Assembly: GCA_973895155.1 (NCBI GenBank)
Contig: OZ316894.1
Location: 25,978,001-26,042,000, forward strand
Source: Marsupella aquatica
Lineage: Eukaryota > Marchantiophyta
Reading direction: 5' to 3'
Length of the DNA: 64,000 nucleotides
Numbering within the stretch: position 1 is the first letter of the stretch; every line of letters begins with the position of its first letter. The notes beneath the pieces are model-generated. The model had not been told where the DNA came from. It saw only the letters and a list, made by a program, of their open reading frames with translations, and did not search any database. Below, one piece after another: positions 14,001 through 23,418 of the stretch. The translations under genes were made by a program, and so were the position numbers.

Positions 14001-14538
14001 AAGAACAATTGCGCTCACTGATGGAGTAAAACTTTACGAAAAACTTGCAATGACAGTCTGCTAGCTGATGATTGGATTTAGAAATAGACACAATCTTTGC
14101 ATCGTAAGCTGCCATGGTTGGTTGGGGTCGAAGCACTGCCGGATGCCCACCACGTACAGAGACATCAATTCCCGTTCTGAGAATACAACACTCCCAGTCG
14201 TCACATCTGCGGTCGTGGAATCGCAGGCAATCGAGGGGGACCCAAGACTTTTTCTCGTCCTGAAGTTCAATGAAGCGACGGAGTACCATCTCCGACCGCC
14301 GCTCCGAAATTTGCACCTCCCACCATGCACCCTTCAGAAAACCTTGGAAACAAGGTGGCGAGAGCTTCTCCTCCTCCGAGTCAAGACCTGTTGCAACACC
14401 ACGGTCTACTCCGGCTGTTCCGCCAGAACAGCCACTGCCTCCTCCTCCCCGTTCTAGAGGGGCCATAGCTCCCGGTAGCTCCACTAAAGCTTTTGCTATC
14501 AGAGCGATCTCCTCAAAAGTGGAGCGAGGATTCTGCAT
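11005..14538 (-). CDS. CLASSY/DRD1-like SNF2 chromatin remodeller
   Basis: Nuclear Snf2-family ATPase; plant CLASSY proteins recruit RNA polymerase IV to silenced loci for RNA-directed DNA methylation. One exon, 1,177 aa, ATG at 14536-14538. The N-terminal half has the CLASSY-type GAWWEVQISERR segment and a two-CxxC zinc module around residues 436-455 (CEHC, CGIC). The ATPase domain has HPHQKEGFEFLW, Walker A SHAPGTGKT near residue 565 and motif II DECH near 680, then LLSGTLFQNN. The helicase C-terminal domain has EKILIFSEH, LLASTKASGEGINL and SRAFRLGQTKKVHVYRL near 1043. The Gly and Arg positions needed for ATP hydrolysis are present. Length and motif order fit CLASSY rather than CHD or ISWI types. 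No intron and no lesion are seen. Confidence 0.9.
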   Translation of the reverse strand: MQNPRSTFEEIALIAKALVELPGAMAPLERGGGGSGCSGGTAGVDRGVATGLDSEEEKLSPPCFQGFLKGAWWEVQISERRSEMVLRRFIELQDEKKSWVPLDCLRFHDRRCDDWECCILRTGIDVSVRGGHPAVLRPQPTMAAYDAKIVSISKSNHQLADCHCKFFVKFYSISERNCSLKHGEERVLLEDVPSKEVDISKLSILQQSGIIPLNEVLEAHMSGKWGTEQGRWSSDAYSLKETELTIPRTSRRPEDSALPSPSGDFLPDFFEEGRANSGGRQKTVNGQHSGASASNRRKLPERIVTGKRSRLEGLQKWGPVEPISKPGPKREELKEDERNSGFATTDGERENFAHSNNDNGSEMPHPTDEKGPFFEIFGNRIVEDSFSDSDCDTFSKKEPLVQKLWQEFDEEPTAVDATQGVPQPELHQSDGNLQHIIRCEHCKLVFKEDVGYVCGICGLVSIPVEDVVPHVEPLKRRRQEDNLAHWDFDRSFPSGVDQGATGQGRIQHEEEVTMLSKSLPPHYAKQMHPHQKEGFEFLWRNLAGYDAEGNLKAKYADKNAGCILSHAPGTGKTFLVVAFLKSYMDTFPSSQQLIVVPSIMLLRWKDEFAKWKSGIKVFILNSESLNVKRRTMLCKWRIHRSVCLVSYNLFSALIYDKGSKRTPEIEAIRKSLLESPRILVLDECHFPRNKQSNIRKALQQVTTHARILLSGTLFQNNFDELFNILSLARPGFGNAETSRLSCDLFSDASANKYPRKLADGHFKRVQVNEAAENKARKLFVRTIGMKIKEELLCKGSEVRHHARQRLQRLIADFVHHHTGEVLASLPGLRDFGILLKPTTFQCSLLEIVDKRFQRPAKYSKRKGVAPTTLKGEIAASATLKREIATSETCIHPQLLTKLDFVRNDPKLLKAVSQFNYLPAMVTAPGDPHDGVKTKFVFDLLSSLKSNSEKILIFSEHLAPLQMLEEMFKKAFNWDRNKDILRLDGTMGTIERDNVIIGFNNPQSQAQVLLASTKASGEGINLVGASRVVFLDVLWNPAVIKQAISRAFRLGQTKKVHVYRLVAVGTIEEKKYKKAIQKDWLSMSIFTTTARETDVQMDGQIDDDSLPPPGSVQHQRGGERMLAWEVNASTCEDGLLEELLKEDRSQTNSFFKVVEHDSQFHKRKSAGCPDARKWFLED

Positions 14539-15707
14539 GGCAAACTAGCTAAGATGTTCAATGAAGTGCAAGTTCGAACGTAACTACGTTCTCCTTCTGT
14601 CGACCGCTGCTCTCACCAAAACTAAATCTAGTTTCCAATTATCTATCTTCAAACACTACAGTACTCAGTCTGATTTAGCTGCAGGATGGTGGCAACTGGA
14701 GCAGCCGTTACTCCTACAATTATTGTAGACCACCTCGCTCACCCATACTGTACAGAAAACGGACGAGAGAGGGGTGAGCTTAAGCTTAATTAGTGACGTG
14801 GAGCTCAGAACGAACTGAGCTGAGCCAATCTACTATAAGCTATCCCAAGCAAGACTCACCAACAAGTCTGTGTGCATTGACAACAAAACCAAAGACTCAC
14901 CAATAAAACCAATTGATAAAGTGGCTCTCTCCATCAATCCGATCCTGTTCCTCCACGAAGATTACAGTGCGCATGTAGACTCACCGCCATCACTTCTCAC
15001 CTACAGGACAGACGAAAACACCGCGCTGATTCCACAACAAACATTAGAGTCAATTTCTGTTTTCTCCAACTTGCGGCGCCTCCATTTTAACCGCCAAAAA
15101 ATAAGCATTGATATGAATACAACCTAGTGTCAGGATAATTTTGGATTTGGTCACCGGATACCTTGATCCTGCTCGTTTTTCTTCCTAAGACTATTTCATG
15201 GAATGAACAGCCAGGGTTCAAAATCAAGAACCAGAAGCTTCAGACGGTAGAAATCTCATTAATTTCGACATATAATGCTCGTTGTGGGAGATGACAGCTT
15301 ACTAAAGTTTGTCGTCGATACAGTGGCGCTGTTGAAGGATGAATATCTCCATCGACGGAACAGAATGGTGGACAAATGAGCAGATCTCTTCAACATATCT
15401 AGAAACTCGCCAATGTTGAATGGAACGTCTCCCGTGGGTAGAGCAACAATGTAGCTAGACGAGAATAACTTGTATCGTCACACAAGCATGGAGGAGCAGT
15501 GTATCTAATCTAAGTAAAATATTTAACGAAATGAAATTTGTTGCTCGACTCTTTCATTCTAAGCTGAAAAGGCAGTCTAGAACGGAATGACTCTCGTCGA
15601 CGGAGGAGCATTGTAGAATAGAATGTCGTACAAGGAATGGAAGGAGTCGCAAAGGACACGGACTCCATCTGATTTTACGTCCTGGGTCCCTCAAACTCCG
15701 CATTTGT
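14539..15707. other. intergenic, upstream of the CLASSY gene
   Basis: AT-rich sequence without a supportable gene or repeat. It must contain the promoter of the leftward gene that starts at 14,538. No clear TATA box can be assigned. Confidence 0.45.
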
Positions 15708-15770
15708 GTGTTCTCTAATTGCGACGTCTTCGTCCATATTTTAAACAAGATTTATGAAGCGGGACGTAGA

Positions 15771-15998
15771 TGGCTAGATGTACTTGAGCAATCGAGTATC
15801 ACTGCCCGTAATCACTGTGTGCACTCATTTGGCTGGATGTACTTGAGCAATCGAGTATCACTGCCTGTAATCAGGGTATGCACTCATTGATTTAAAGTAA
15901 ATAGCCCGTAATCAGGGTATGCACTCATTGATTTAAAGAAAATAACGAGGTTATTATCATGATATGGAGGAATGTCGTACAATTGTACACCATATATG
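15771..15998 (+). repeat. host tandem repeat, left part of the hAT target
   Basis: A unit of about 61 bp with GATGTACTTGAGCAATCGAG occurs twice (15,771-15,831 and 15,832-15,892). It is followed by two units starting GTAATCAGGGTATGCACTCA. The last one runs to the hAT end at 15,998, and its continuation resumes at 46,807, with another full unit at 46,817-46,922. This is the pre-insertion host array. Confidence 0.85.
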
Positions 15999-16080
15999 CA
16001 GGGTTTAATCTGACGGGCACCTTGACGCCTTGTCGGGCACGTCAAATCGTCAAATGACGGCCTGAAAACACGCAATTTGA
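15991..16080 (+). repeat. hAT left end: target duplication, TIR and subterminal repeats
   Basis: The duplication CATATATG occupies 15,991-15,998 and the element begins at 15,999 with CAGGGTTTAATCTGACGGGC. Short subterminal words GTCAAAT and AATTTGACG recur to 16,080 and are mirrored at the right end. Such words are usual transposase-binding candidates in hAT elements. Confidence 0.8.
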
Positions 16081-16094
16081 CGTATATTCCTGAA

Positions 16095-16690
16095 GATTCT
16101 CCCGAACGAACCCCGACTTCCCCGGACCTTTCGCGAACACCTCCCGAGCACCCCGGACCTGAACCCGAACTCCCCCTGACCCGAACCCGGACTCCCGGGC
16201 CCTTCCCGGACCCTCCCCGGACCCTCCCGGGCCTTTCCCGGAACCTCGCCGGACCCTCCCCCGAACACTCCCCGGACTCTCGGGCCTTTCCCGGACCCTC
16301 CCCGGACCCCCACCCGAACCCTCCCCGGACCCCCACCCGAACCCTGCCCGGACCCTTCCGGGGCCGGCCGGGGTAAAGGTGGCCCGGGGGACAGGATTCG
16401 GGGAACCGGGGACGGGGGGCATTCGGGGAAGAGGATTCGGGGAACCGGGGAAGGGGGGGCGGGAAAGGGGGGCCGGGATTCGGGGATTTGGGGAACGGGA
16501 TTCGGGGATTTGGGGAACGGGGTTCGGGGAACGGGGTTCGGGGAACGAGGTAGGGGGTTCGGGGAAGGGGGTTCGGGTAGGGGGTTCGGGGATGCGGGGA
16601 ACGGGGTTCGGGGAACGGGGTGCGGGGTTCGGGGAACGGGGTGCGGGGTTCGGGGACGGGGCTCGGGAATTGGTGGCCGGGGAAGAGTTA
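16095..16690 (+). repeat. GC-rich subterminal array, left, with strand switch
   Basis: Iterated CCCGGACC/CCCGAACC words run to about 16,355. After a GGGGCCGGCCGGGG pivot at about 16,360-16,375 the array becomes GGGGTTCGGGGAACGGGG on the same strand. The halves are roughly complementary, so the array can fold back on itself, and the G-rich half has many four-G runs. Open frames through it are repeat artefacts. Confidence 0.85.
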
Positions 16691-16698
16691 GAGGCGGG

Positions 16699-16752
16699 AT
16701 TAGGGTTAGGGGCGCGAGATTAGGGTTAAGGGAGGCGCAATTAGGGTTAGGA
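16699..16752 (+). repeat. telomere-like TTAGGG iterations, left
   Basis: Three ATTAGGGTT(A)GG blocks separated by GGCGCGAG and GGAGGCGC. The mirrored right end has the complementary CCCTAA blocks at 46,250-46,273. They sit at the same place relative to each element end, so they belong to the element. Confidence 0.7.
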
Positions 16753-16896
16753 TCAAAGATTAAGAGTTTTAAGAGAGGATAAGAAGTAGATGATTTAGTA
16801 TAAGTAGGAATAACTAATTCATTTCACTAATCCAAAGTCTCATTGTGTTTCTCTCTCTTGTGGTTTAGCATTAGGGAGAGATCGGAGGGATACATT

Positions 16897-16960
16897 GGAA
16901 CTCTTGTACGCGCATGCTTTGAGCTCGGCTCGGTCTGCGATAATTCGTACGAGAAGTTCC
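16897..16960 (+). repeat. subterminal hairpin L1
   Basis: Arms 16,897-16,910 (GGAACTCTTGTACG) and 16,946-16,960 (CGTACGAGAAGTTCC) enclose a 35-nt core. Inside the core, CGCA pairs with TGCG and GAGC with GCTC, giving nested stems. The core matches five other hairpins in this element. Its stem word CTTGTACG is shared only with R3, its mirror partner at the other end. Confidence 0.85.
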
Positions 16961-17000
16961 TTATATCGCCTTAACAACTTTGCATCATTGTTTTGTTTGA

Positions 17001-17110
17001 AAGTGAACTACTTGCGAGTAAAGAGATACCCATGTGCATATGCTTAGAGCTTTGGCTCGGTCTATGACATTTCATATGGGTATCACGATTTCTCGTACAT
17101 ATGTTCACTT
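17001..17110 (+). repeat. subterminal hairpin L2
   Basis: Nested arms: AAGTGAAC 17,001-17,008 with GTTCACTT 17,103-17,110, and GATACCCATGTG 17,025-17,036 with CATATGGGTATC 17,073-17,084 (one G-T pair). The core has CATA facing TATG where the other copies have CGCA facing TGCG, a double compensatory change. It shares the word GCTTAGAG only with R2. Confidence 0.87.
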
Positions 17111-17171
17111 CAAAGATAAACTATTGTGAAGTTATAGATATTACATAACATAGGTTGAAGTAGGGATGTTG

Positions 17172-17267
17172 ACAAATATAAGAATTTGGGAAACTTTCCT
17201 GCGCATGCTTTGAGCTTAGGCCCAGTCTGCAATAATTCAGGAAAGTAACCCATTGTACTATATTTGT
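17172..17267 (+). repeat. subterminal hairpin L3
   Basis: Outer arms ACAAATATA 17,172-17,180 and TATATTTGT 17,259-17,267 pair fully. Inner arms GGGAAACTTTCCTG 17,188-17,201 and CAGGAAAGTAACCC 17,238-17,251 pair as 3 + 9 bp around an AA/AA loop. The core is between them. The hairpin ends 60 bp before the transposase ATG, and its mirror partner is R1. Confidence 0.87.
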
Positions 17268-17327
17268 TATATTCACAAAATCAAAAGAATCAACCCTTTT
17301 ATTTTTTTACCATTGAGAGTCGTAACA

Positions 17328-18028
17328 ATGTCTGATGAAGAGGATTCGCATGAAACTGGATATCATTCCACTACTCCCAGGCCTGGTCCAACTCGTGTGC
17401 AAGAACACCCTTCAAAACAATCTCCAGTGTGGAGATATTTTGAACGATGTGATGCGCCTTCAACATGTCATGATGTCAATCGTATCTATCGAAGATGCAA
17501 GTATTGTTTAACATACGTTACTCATCATGCAACACGAGCAAAGGCGCATTTGATGGGAAACATCCAAAAAGGGGATGCGCCCCCTTGCATGCAACTCTAT
17601 GGTGTCGTCGATTTGGATGCCATCAACATTATGTACAATGTGATAAAGGTTCCACCGACCTTAAAGTACAAACGACGAGATGGAAGTCATATCTTGCGGG
17701 ATGTGAGAGGTCGTAGGCCAAGCGTTGGAAGTTCATATTCGCAAGCATCCACACGAGGGTCAAACTATGTTGACATGGATGATACACATGTAAGGGAAGG
17801 AGATAGGCCAGTAAATCTTCCTAACCCAATTATGGATGCCTATCAAATTCCAAATAGAACAAATTTGGATAAGCTTTGGGCGAAAGCTTTCTACACCAGT
17901 GGTATTCCATTCAATGTTTCAAATAATCCTTTTTTTCGAGAAGCAGTCATAGAGACTTCAAAAGGGATTATCAATGGTTATTCTCTACCTACGATGCGAA
18001 GTTTGCGATTGAAATTATTGGAAGACAG
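17328..18028 (+). pseudogene. hAT transposase, 5' part (split by nested element 1)
   Basis: ATG at 17,328 (MSDEEDSHE). The part encodes 233 codons plus 2 bases, and contains a BED-type zinc finger (CKYC followed by HHATRAKAH, about residues 55-75) for DNA-end binding. It then enters the DUF659 region (FNVSNNPFF, YSLPTMRSL). Sequence homologous to hAT stops exactly at 18,028, where nested element 1 begins. Past that point the frame runs into element sequence and stops at 18,164. Joined to 27,566-29,771 it gives one frame of 968 aa. Apart from the insertion I see no lesion. Confidence 0.93.
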
Positions 18029-18078
18029 CTCGGGGGCCTCAGTATATAGAGACCCCCATATCACGCTCGACGTTTTGG
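18021..18078 (-). repeat. element 1 left (3') TIR with target duplication
   Basis: Duplication GAAGACAG, then CTCGGGGGCCTCA followed by TATATAGAGACCCCC and ATCACGCTCGACGTTTT. The 3' end of element 2 reads CTCGGGGGTCTCA with TATATGGAGGACCCCC and ATCACCTGCGACGTTTT. Both 3' ends also share CTTATTAAGT shortly inside. Confidence 0.9.
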
Positions 18079-18481
18079 ACCCTTGCACCCCTAACTTATT
18101 AAGTAAAATTTTTATTTCCCCTTCCCTATCATACTTAGAAGAATTCCAAATCCTAACATTTTGACCCCTAAAAATAGTTAAGTAAAGTTTTGTTGTGAAT
18201 TAAACACCCCTTAGTAAGAAAAGAAAAGTTCATTCAAATGCGCACCTTATCTGGGTCTTTGTCAAGCTTATTTGAACCCTAATGTGCTCCTTAGGCATCC
18301 ATATCTCAAGGAAAATTGATAGTATATAGTGTTGATGCTTCCACTAAGAATACCAATTCTAGTAGAAGCTTCAGCAATATACAGTATGAGTTATTCATAT
18401 TGCAATCTGTTGTGCTTGTCTGATGTGAAAGGTAGGTATACCAAAAAGGAATTGAGTCAAGAATCTGAATGGTGAGTGTCC

Positions 18482-18541
18482 GTGGCAGAGGGGAATTGAA
18501 CCCCTGATTGAGCAAGAAGCTCAAGTATCCAAATCTGCCAC
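18482..18541 (-). ncRNA. tRNA-like structure without D-arm, element 1
   Basis: On the - strand: 7-bp acceptor stem GTGGCAG/CTGCCAC (18,541-18,535 with 18,488-18,482); 10-nt linker in place of the D-arm; 5-bp anticodon stem TTGAG/CTCAA with 7-nt loop CTTCTTG; 2-nt variable region; 5-bp T-stem AGGGG/CCCCT with canonical loop TTCAATT. The T-arm fits a pol III B-box (GGTTCAATTCC). T precedes a TCT triplet at the anticodon position. It lies 72 bp after the transposase stop. The homologous structure in element 2 has compensatory pair changes. It cannot be an ordinary cytosolic tRNA because the D-arm is absent; whether it is transcribed or processed is unknown. Confidence 0.75.
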
Positions 18542-18613
18542 CCCCTAGCCTATCCCCCTAACCTATCCCCTATACATACTAAAACCACTACCATGACTAT
18601 TGATGCATGAAAA

Positions 18614-21600
18614 TCATTCAACTCTAGACATGGTCTCCAAATAAGTATCCAAAGCTTGTTTATCAACTCGATCTATCACATACACTAAACCAATCCCTTG
18701 TTTCATGGTTAAAGTAACATTAGTCATCACCATTTCTATATCAATCCATTGTAAATCAGTTGTATCATAAGTGAATTCAACTTTGCTTGAGCTTGTTGGC
18801 TTATACCAATTGAACAAGAACTGACAAATACTCCCTACGTGTCCATGAGGAGGTGTTGGTCTATCAAGCAAATCAATAGCAGATCTCACTCTAGTCCATT
18901 GTCCTTTAACTTTTTGTCTCATCATCATAATCCGACCAAGCCAAAATTCTTTCTTTGCTTGCACTACTGGCTCTTGAATCCTAGATTTACCTCTTCCCTT
19001 ACCTTTCCCCTTTTTTGATCTTGTAGAAGGGCCTGCATCATTAGCACTTTCAAATGCTACTCCACAATCACTCCCAACATCAACAAAACAAGTCACAGTA
19101 TTCGGATCACATTGTTTCCTCTTACCAAGATTATAGTATGCCACTTGCTTCACCCTTGTCAGCCTATCTTTAGACAAATGAGGGTTGCCCACTAGTTGAC
19201 TCACCAAAGTTGATTTGTAAATTGTTCTGCCCTCATATGTAACTGTAGGCAAAACCTTCTTCTTTTCCTGTAGAGGGCTCTGAAAAGACTGTGTAAACTC
19301 AGCTACAACAGAAGACAACACATGACGAACCTCATGCCCCAAAGTATCTACCTCCACAGAATGAGGTTCTGGTATGTCTAACTCAACCCCATCCTGCAAA
19401 ACATCATCAGGAATGGTTAGCTCATCTGTCAACCATGCATCAATTCGATTTAGATCTTCCTCAGGGTCTTCAAATTCATGAAAATCTCCTTCTGGACGAG
19501 GTCCAATTGGAGATATGTGCTCTACATGCTCTTCAGAATCGTCAACAATAACTGCCTCTGCTATTATAGCTGAATCTGGCCATGTCTGAACTTCCACATC
19601 CCAAGGGTGAGTCCACCATCGCTTTCTTGCTGCTGGCAGATCACTTCTGGGAGACATTTGTAACCTTCTAAGAAACTCTCTTGCTTCTTCAAAACCTTCT
19701 TTCAAGGCTGCAACCACCATCTCATTAGTTTGCACTTTAGAGTAATCAAAAAGATTAGGTGCATCTTCACCTTCAAGTAAAGGATGAAGCTTGGCCCATA
19801 CATGATCTTGCTTTTTATGTGATCGAGCTACTTTCAAGCCCTCTGGTCCACATTCTAATCCAGCAAGACGATTTAACCCAACAGCACTGTCCAACAAGGA
19901 GCCAAAATCATAATTCCTCTCATGGCCACTCATTCCACCTACTTTGCTGAAAAATATCTCACAACAATCAGAACCTAACTCATGAAATGGAATACACAAG
20001 TGAGAAAACTTATCACGAAATGCACATATAAGCAATACAATAAATTGACATGACATGTTAACATCATGAAAAGCCTGGATTGAAATCATATTTCTCTCTG
20101 TATGTGAAGCAACATTTCCACCTACAGCATGATCACCATACCTCAACCACAACCTCCACAATCGAAAGAACCAAGAAACTTTGCCTGCCAGCTTCACTCT
20201 AGTCCTCAGGTCATGTCTCTGGGAGTAGAAAATGTCAATATAGTCTGCACAAATCTGCAGATACAACTCTGTCCCCAAACTTCGTTCATGCAACAGATCA
20301 ATTCTTCCATGCAGATCTGCTAAACAGTCACGCACCTTTTCTGATGCTATCCTTTGGGGACCAGCCCAGTTTTGACGGTCGGATCTGTTCACATCATCCC
20401 AATTCAATCCATGTTGATAGATTGGATAGTTATTGTACACATTACAAACATGAAATAGGGAAGCATGTTGGTCTCCAAGTGCCATTATTGAGGACACTCG
20501 ATCTAGTGGGTTAATCAACTTTTTTCCATTGTGAGGCTGGTCTTGATCACCAAAACCATACAGGTCCCCATTAGGCAATATGGCAACTGAGTAAGGCCAT
20601 CCTTCCCACCCTACAGAAAACCTAGGGTAAGACCCATTAGCTCCTCTGTAATCTTCTAACATCAATTTCCTGCGCCTTGCATCACCATCACTAGCATGCC
20701 CAAGCAAAGGACCTACAGAGTCTCTGCAATGTAGATCCCAAGATTCTTTCAATTGCTTCCAGTGCTCTCTAACCCATTCTGCCTTGAACTTGTTACATGT
20801 TGATATAGCACAGAGGGCCAACTTTGGCATTCCAACATGCAATGGATTCACAATGACAACTCTAGCATACATTCCCTTGTTAAAATCCTCAAATGTATTT
20901 ACAATCTTGTTATAGCCATCCTCACCATCACCTACAAGAATTTCTAATCCAAATTCACAGGTATGCCCATCCTTATGGCCACAAAAACCAATCAGAGTGT
21001 CATATTTGGCCTCCCACCTGCAGAGAGCCAATTTCAAATGAAAACCAAGTCAATTTCAAAGAATTGGTAAAACTATGCATCACAAATAATCTTCACCTGC
21101 AATTGCATCATTATGTGCTATAATATGCAAACATACCTTGGGCTTTCCTTGATCCTAGTTTCATCCTCTGCAAGCATGACAGGTACATGTCCTTCAATTC
21201 CCAACATCTCCTTTGCAGCAGACAGAATTCGAGCCACCTCCTTGAATGTTTTTGGCCTAATTCCAGCACGAAATTGAACAAATTTTGCTCTATCTCGTTT
21301 TAGTGTCTTCAGGCTTGGCCCAGCTAAGTTCCTTGCAAAAACATGGGCCACCTGCCGGCCCCCATATTGAAACATAGCCTGAGCTATGGCTTTTGTTTTC
21401 TGACTATAACGAAACCCCCTTGCACTTCTCTCCAAATTTCTACCTACATCTTTCAGAAAATCCCACAGACCTTCTTTTCCACCAAATGCACCATTCCTAT
21501 GACCATTGACTATACTCCTTAGGAAAAGTCTCAAATCTTTTCTGTCTGCAGCTACTCCTAACAGTTCTTGCAATTTTCTCTTCCTAGTACTAAGGGCACA

Positions 21601-23190
21601 CACTTTCTGAGTTTGTAATGCCAACAACCATCTCTCTTTTCTTCTCTTGACATTGAGACCATGCATCTGTGTGGTCAACTCTGGACGTGTCAAGTAGCGT
21701 GCATTCAAACCACCCTCTGTGCTTCTTTCCCCTCTCTTTGCTAAAGCCTCCGCTTCCCTGTGCACCCGCCCACGAAAGTCATCTTCTAGTGTTATAGCAT
21801 GACATCTACTGCAAGTTAAGTTCAGAAACCCCCCACCATACAAGGACAGCCTACAACACTGTTTATGCCTAAATAGTCCTTCTATATGTACAATAGAATT
21901 TGTATTAGGATTGTAGACATCAACAGAGACTGTGGCATTTACATCCCATACATGTCCTCCATGCTGATCCTGTAAGATACCCTTCACAGCATACTTCACA
22001 TTCTTCCACTCTACATATTCATCCCATATTCCCCAACAGAGCAAACTTAGGCCCATATCAATGTCTACAGACCCACCTGTGCCAGAGCTGCTGCTTGCAT
22101 TGGAAGCATCCTCCTTGAAGAATTTTAAAATTGAATTCTGTGAAGGATGTTGATCCCTCTCATCTGGCTTCCTTGGTCTGCCCCTCTTTCCAGATCTCAA
22201 TGCAAGTTCAGCAGTATTCTCTCTGGCTTCAACTACATCCAGGTGACCTCGACTGACCAAGTGTGTCCTCAGGTTGTGATCCAAAGTCCCCTTCTTACAA
22301 ACCAGATCCATGATTGCCCCACAAACCTTACACCTGACCTTATACAGGAACCACTTGTTTGCATTATTGGCTAAACCAGGCACAGGGGGCACATGAAATA
22401 GCTCATCATCACCTCCACACTCAGCATTCAAATTCTGTACTATCTCTAGGCCAGTTGCTATGGCCCCCTCATAATCAAACTCAGGCTTTTGTGCAAGATC
22501 TGAGGGCTTCACTCCAATCATAGCAATTCCCCTTCTCCTACAGTAATTGTCTTTGTGTTTAGCAAAGGCAAGGTGCTTGGTCTTAAAATTGCTAAACAGA
22601 TTAGCAATTGACTTCTTATCTTGGGAATTGTCTGCCCTCCCATAGATAACTCTGCACTCAAGACACTCTAAATGGCCTCTCACATCCTGTCCTTCATCCC
22701 ATGTACGAATTCTCCAATTATGATTTTTATAACCATTCTTTTGAACCCACTTCTCTAGTCTTATAAATTCATCATTCCAAACTTTGACAGCTGCCTTAGA
22801 CATAAGAATAGACTCAAAAGAAGCTCTCACAGGGGGAGCTTCTTGCAGTTGTTCACCTTGGGAAGAGTCCACTGCAACTGATTGGGTGACAGCAACAGAA
22901 ACCGATGGGAACTCTGTCCCAACAGTCGGCAAGGATCCAATTTGTTCAATGACAGCAACTTTCCCATCCAATTCAGACAGCTCAGTCATTTTCTCACTCT
23001 TGACCTTCATTCGACCAGGAAGCCTATAATCCCAGAAATCAAAATCAAAATCAACCAAATCAGGAATTCGATTTCGAAAATCAGCTAAAGTTTGACCTTC
23101 TTTGAACGCCAACACAGCTATTGGTTCTTCATCTTTCCCATCAGTCACCACATCCCTTTTTTTGTGCAATAGTTTTACAAACTGGGTAGC
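18614..23190 (-). CDS. element 1 transposase-like protein, 1,485 aa, two exons
   Basis: Exon 1 is 23,190-21,137 (start MATQFVKLL), exon 2 is 21,017-18,614. The GT-AG intron is in phase 2 inside the codon after KESP, and the joined length divides by three. Domains in order: N-terminal segment with FDFDFWDYRLPGR; BED-like finger (CLEC with HLAFAKH); a second C2H2-like finger (CKVC with HNLRTHL); AT-hook RGRPRK near residue 333; a CxxC pair (CSRC); a conserved helical block. Candidate catalytic acids are AEDET near 678, SDGDARRR near 794 and DCCEIFFSK near 1035, a spacing compatible with an RNase H-like DDE fold. A transposase role is inferred from position, ends and this pattern. It is not recognisable as hAT, MULE, CACTA, Harbinger or KDZ by motif. 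No frame lesion is seen. Confidence 0.85.
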
Positions 23191-23418
23191 CATTTCAATG
23201 AATTGGTTCAAGTAGGTTAAAGTATCAAGGGTTCTAAATACATTCACAGATACATAATGGACCTGCCATACACAATGAACCTGTCATACAACACAGTAAA
23301 CAACACAATATGAAGCAAATTAGACATTGTTCAAAAAACCTTTTCAAAACCAGCTTTTAAGAAGACCCAAACAAAAACTTGCTGGTCATTGTTCACATGT
23401 GATTAGTCTAGTGAAACT

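Noticed and set aside
15771-15998. CRISPR array
   Set aside because: Units are direct host repeats without unique spacers, in a plant nuclear context.
16042-16782. Long Gly/Arg/Pro-rich open frames on both strands
   Set aside because: They are translations of the GC-rich simple repeat; overlapping frames on both strands have the same composition and no start context.
16897-17267. Hammerhead, twister or other known self-cleaving ribozyme
   Set aside because: The core lacks the CUGAUGA...GAAA of hammerhead and the conserved loops of twister, pistol and hatchet as I know them.
18482-18541. A functional cytosolic or organellar tRNA gene
   Set aside because: The D-arm is missing, the sequence lies inside a transposon 3' UTR, and the anticodon triplet differs between the two copies. 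It is reported as a tRNA-like structure only.
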